From contig CAWDHW010000016.1 of assembly GCA_963802205.1 (NCBI GenBank), positions 62,001 through 126,000 of the forward strand: a stretch of DNA of 64,000 bases. The letters are read 5' to 3'. Positions 61,814-64,000 of the stretch are shown in pieces (the first letter of the stretch is position 1; every line of letters begins with the position of its first letter). This DNA comes from DYRB01 sp963802205. GTDB lineage: Bacteria; Pseudomonadota; Gammaproteobacteria; Chromatiales; Chromatiaceae. The notes under the pieces are model-generated. The model searched no databases and was not told where the DNA came from. It saw only the letters and a program-made list of their open reading frames with translations. The position numbers and the translations under genes were made by a program.

Positions 61814-63343
61814 GCAACGTCACCCACGACATCGTCGCCAAGCTCTGGAACCTCTGTAACATCCTCAAGGACGACGGGGTCACCTACCACCAATACGTCA
61901 CCGAGCTGACCTATCTGCTGTTCCTCAAGATGGCCACGGAGACCGGCACCCAGGACCAGATCCCCGCCGGCTACCGCTGGGCCGACCTGGAGGCCCGCTC
62001 CGCCGCGGAGCGCCTGGAGGTCGTACAAGCTCACCCTGATCCACCTGGGCAGCCAGGGGTCCATGCTGGTGCGCCAGATCTTCGCCAACGCCAGTTCCTT
62101 CATCAAGAAGCCCACCACGCTGTCCACCCTGGTCACCGAGATCGACAAACTCGACTGGTACAGCGCCCGCCGGGAGGGCTTGGGCGACCTCTACGAAGGC
62201 CTGCTGGAGAAGAACGCCAACGAAAAGAAGTCCGGTGCCGGCCAATACTTCACCCCGCGCCCCCTGATCGACGCCATGGTCGCCGTGATGCAGCCCACGC
62301 TGGACGACATCATCCAGGACCCGGCGGCCGGACCGGCGGCTTCCTCATCGCCGCCGACCGCTACCTGCGCGCCCACACCGACCCGGACGCCTGGACCGAA
62401 GCGCAGCAGCGCAAGTACCGCCGCAACACCTTCTACGGCATGGAGCACGTCCAGGACGCCCACCGCCTGGCCCTCATGAACCTGATGCTCCATGGGCTCG
62501 ACTCCGACCCCTATGGCGCCGGCATCCGTTATGGCGACACCCTCTCCCCCGAGGGCCAGGCCCTGCCCAAGGCGACGCTGATCCTCACCAACCCGCCCTT
62601 CGGCACCAAGAAGGGCGGCGGCCTGCCCACCCGCACCGACTTCACCTTCCCCACCAGCAACAAGCAGTTCTGCTTCTTGCAGCACATCTACCGGGGCCTC
62701 AAGCCCGGCGGGCGCGCCGCCGTGGTGCTGCCCGACAACGTCCTGTTCGAGGGCAACGTCGGCGCGCCAGATCCGCGCCGACCTGATGGACAAGTGCAAC
62801 CTGCACACCATCCTGCGCCTGCCCACCGGCATCTTCTACGCCCAGGGCGTCAAGACCAACGTGCTGTTCTTCACCCGCGGCGAGACGGACAAGGGCAACA
62901 CCCAGGAGGTCTGGGTCTACGACCTGCGCGCCAACATGCCCCAATACGGCAAGCGCACCCAGCTCACCCGCGACCACTTCGCCGACGTTCGAGGCGGCCT
63001 TCGGCGACGACCCCCTGGGCGGTCCCGAGGCCCTGGCCAAACGGGTGGACACCGGCGAGACCGGCCGCTTCCGCCGGTTCACTCGCGAGGGATCGCCGAG
63101 CGCGGCGACAGCCTCGACATCGCCTGGCTCAAGGACGACAGCGACGACGGCAGCGACGAACTGCCGGAACCCGCCGTGCTGGCGGGCGAGGCCATGGCGG
63201 AACTGGAAGCGGCGATGGAGGAACTGCGCGGGATTCTGGCGGAGTTGGGGGAGGAGGTTGACGAGGGAGCAGACGAGCGACAAGCCCGACAGTACTCGGA
63301 ACCAGGCGTTGGCGTAGGCGTGGATCTGCCCTGGAAGCCCTGA
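61810..63343 (+). pseudogene. hsdM: Type I DNA methyltransferase HsdM, several single-base frameshifts
   Basis: N6-adenine methylase subunit. The start (ATG 61810) overlaps vapC: MSNVTHDIVAKLWNLCNILKD, then TYHQYVTELTYLLFLKMATE. Downstream parts in changing frames include SGAGQYFTPRPLIDAMV, SAM motif I DPAAG(T)GGFLIAADRYL, catalytic NPPFGTKKGGG, and FYAQGVKTNVLFFTRGE. Shifts lie near 62024 (+1), 62334 (-1), 62766 (+1), 62989 (+1) and 63093 (-1). All conserved residues are otherwise kept. The true 3' end is uncertain: the final frame runs to 63343, while a shift would stop it at 63261. Confidence 0.8.
63273..63317 (+). pseudogene. Trace of hsdS start
   Basis: Right after hsdM, one frame reads TSDKPDSTRNQALA then stop. 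MSDKP-type sequence is a usual beginning for specificity subunits; the expected ATG is ACG (63273-63275). Nothing resembling the two target-recognition domains follows. A weak call based on position and a short resemblance. Confidence 0.3.
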
Positions 63344-64000
63344 AGGAGGCGATGGCGGAATGAGCAACCTCGCCCCAATCTGGACGGCCTGCATCGCGAG
63401 TTGGCGGACTGATCGCCGCCAGCCGGCAGGGATGCCATGGAATCAACGCCGAGCGACAGGGATGGAGCCTCGGCAGTGCTGCACCAGGTGTTGCTCCGAT
63501 GCGAGCGCGCTCGGATGGCGCAAGGTATCGTCCGACTCGGCATCCAACCTCGCAAACGAGTTCGGCCGTGGTTCGAGGCCGACGAACCTCCGGCGCATGG
63601 CCACATTCGTCCAGGTCTTCCCAGACCCGGGATATCGCATGCTGAGCTGCGTTGGGCTTCTGGTCCTCAGCCCGAAGGACCCGACACCAGAGGCTTTCTT
63701 TCGTCCCAGTCGCTCCGCGTGGGAGTGCAGTCTTGGCCGCTCCGGCGGCCCGAGCCGCGATGCGACGCTGGAGCGTCGGCACTTACTCCTACGCTGGAGC
63801 GCGGGAGCCAGCAAGATCGCGGCAGTCGAAGCGTGAATGAGCCCCCGAACGTCTGGGCACTGCCGCCCTTGACGACAAGTGGTGCAGAGGTCCTGATGGC
63901 CTCTTGTTACGAGCGGTTCCCGTGGCTGGGCCAGGTACTACTCGGAGGACCGGGATCCCAATGTATCCGCATTCGGTAATCTTCAACTCATGGAACGATT
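63344..64000. other. Stretch without a supportable gene; palindromic repeat near 63711-63801
   Basis: 657 bases to the window edge with short overlapping frames in all directions and no recognisable protein. Part of it carries intergenic-repeat structure: GGCCGC-TCCG-GCGGCC (63735-63750), GACGCT-GG-AGCGTC (63764-63777) and an outer imperfect pair, CGCTCCGCGTGGGAGTGC (63711-63728) against 63779-63801. CTCCCACGCTGGAGCG-like units are common repeats in environmental gammaproteobacteria (recollection). Confidence 0.5.

Noticed and set aside
1..64000. CRISPR array or cas genes
   Set aside because: No regularly spaced direct repeats were seen; the repeats present are inverted, single-unit and intergenic.

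Overview
The window is a stretch of GC-rich chromosome from a gammaproteobacterium. The gene set (pepA/lptG, alaC, hom, cysZ, glyA-nrdR-ribD-ribE, nhaR, dedA, B12-dependent ribonucleotide reductase, tRNA-Sec, octaheme tetrathionate-reductase-type cytochrome, several polyphosphate kinases) suggests the order Chromatiales, probably a purple sulfur bacterium of the Chromatiaceae. This placement is an inference from gene content and protein sequence character; no rRNA is present.

Layout. 1-9.6 kb: housekeeping genes: pepA (cut by the window edge), lptG, an RDD membrane protein, alaC, hom, a phosphoglycerate-mutase-like protein, ppk2 and an ABC exporter. 9.6-18.8 kb: a DUF4143 ATPase beside tRNA-Sec, class II ribonucleotide reductase nrdJ, an IclR regulator, a two-domain polyphosphate:AMP phosphotransferase, a palindrome cluster and a class V aminotransferase. 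19-25 kb: cysZ, a methyltransferase and a first RND efflux pair. 25-30 kb: hsp20, glyA, nrdR, ribD (frameshifted) and riboflavin synthase. 29.7-33.3 kb: a 1075-residue membrane protein that I cannot assign, divergent from a YkgJ-type Cys-cluster protein. 33.5-40.8 kb: a second RND system with frameshifts, a secreted glycine-rich/DUF11 protein and an IS21 remnant. 41-50 kb: 6-phosphogluconate dehydrogenase, DedA, a P2-type ATPase, a nested palindromic element, a DUF2076 protein, nhaR, a CNNM/CorC-type protein and an alpha/beta hydrolase. 50.4-57 kb: octaheme cytochrome plus cytochrome b, copA, a DUF302 protein and glycerate kinase. 57-63.4 kb: a degraded adhC fragment, then a type I restriction locus in the order hsdR-vapB-vapC-hsdM with only a trace of hsdS.

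Two themes cut across the window. First, several compact palindrome-rich elements (17552-17712, 28820-28940, 45661-45875, 60916-61096) lie between genes, and three of them touch or contain the stop codon of the neighbouring gene. Second, several otherwise well conserved genes (ribD, the second RND pump, the DUF11 protein, DUF2076, DUF302, hsdR, hsdM) are interrupted by single-base indels without premature-stop substitutions. Many lie in short G/C runs, and they are very dense in hsdR/hsdM. That pattern looks more like sequencing or assembly error than decay, but raw reads would be needed to decide.

Functionally the region combines sulfur metabolism and respiration (CysZ, octaheme cytochrome/cytochrome b), polyphosphate-based nucleotide phosphorylation (PPK2, PAP), metal and drug export (CopA, P2 ATPase, two RND systems) and a restriction/toxin-antitoxin defence locus.
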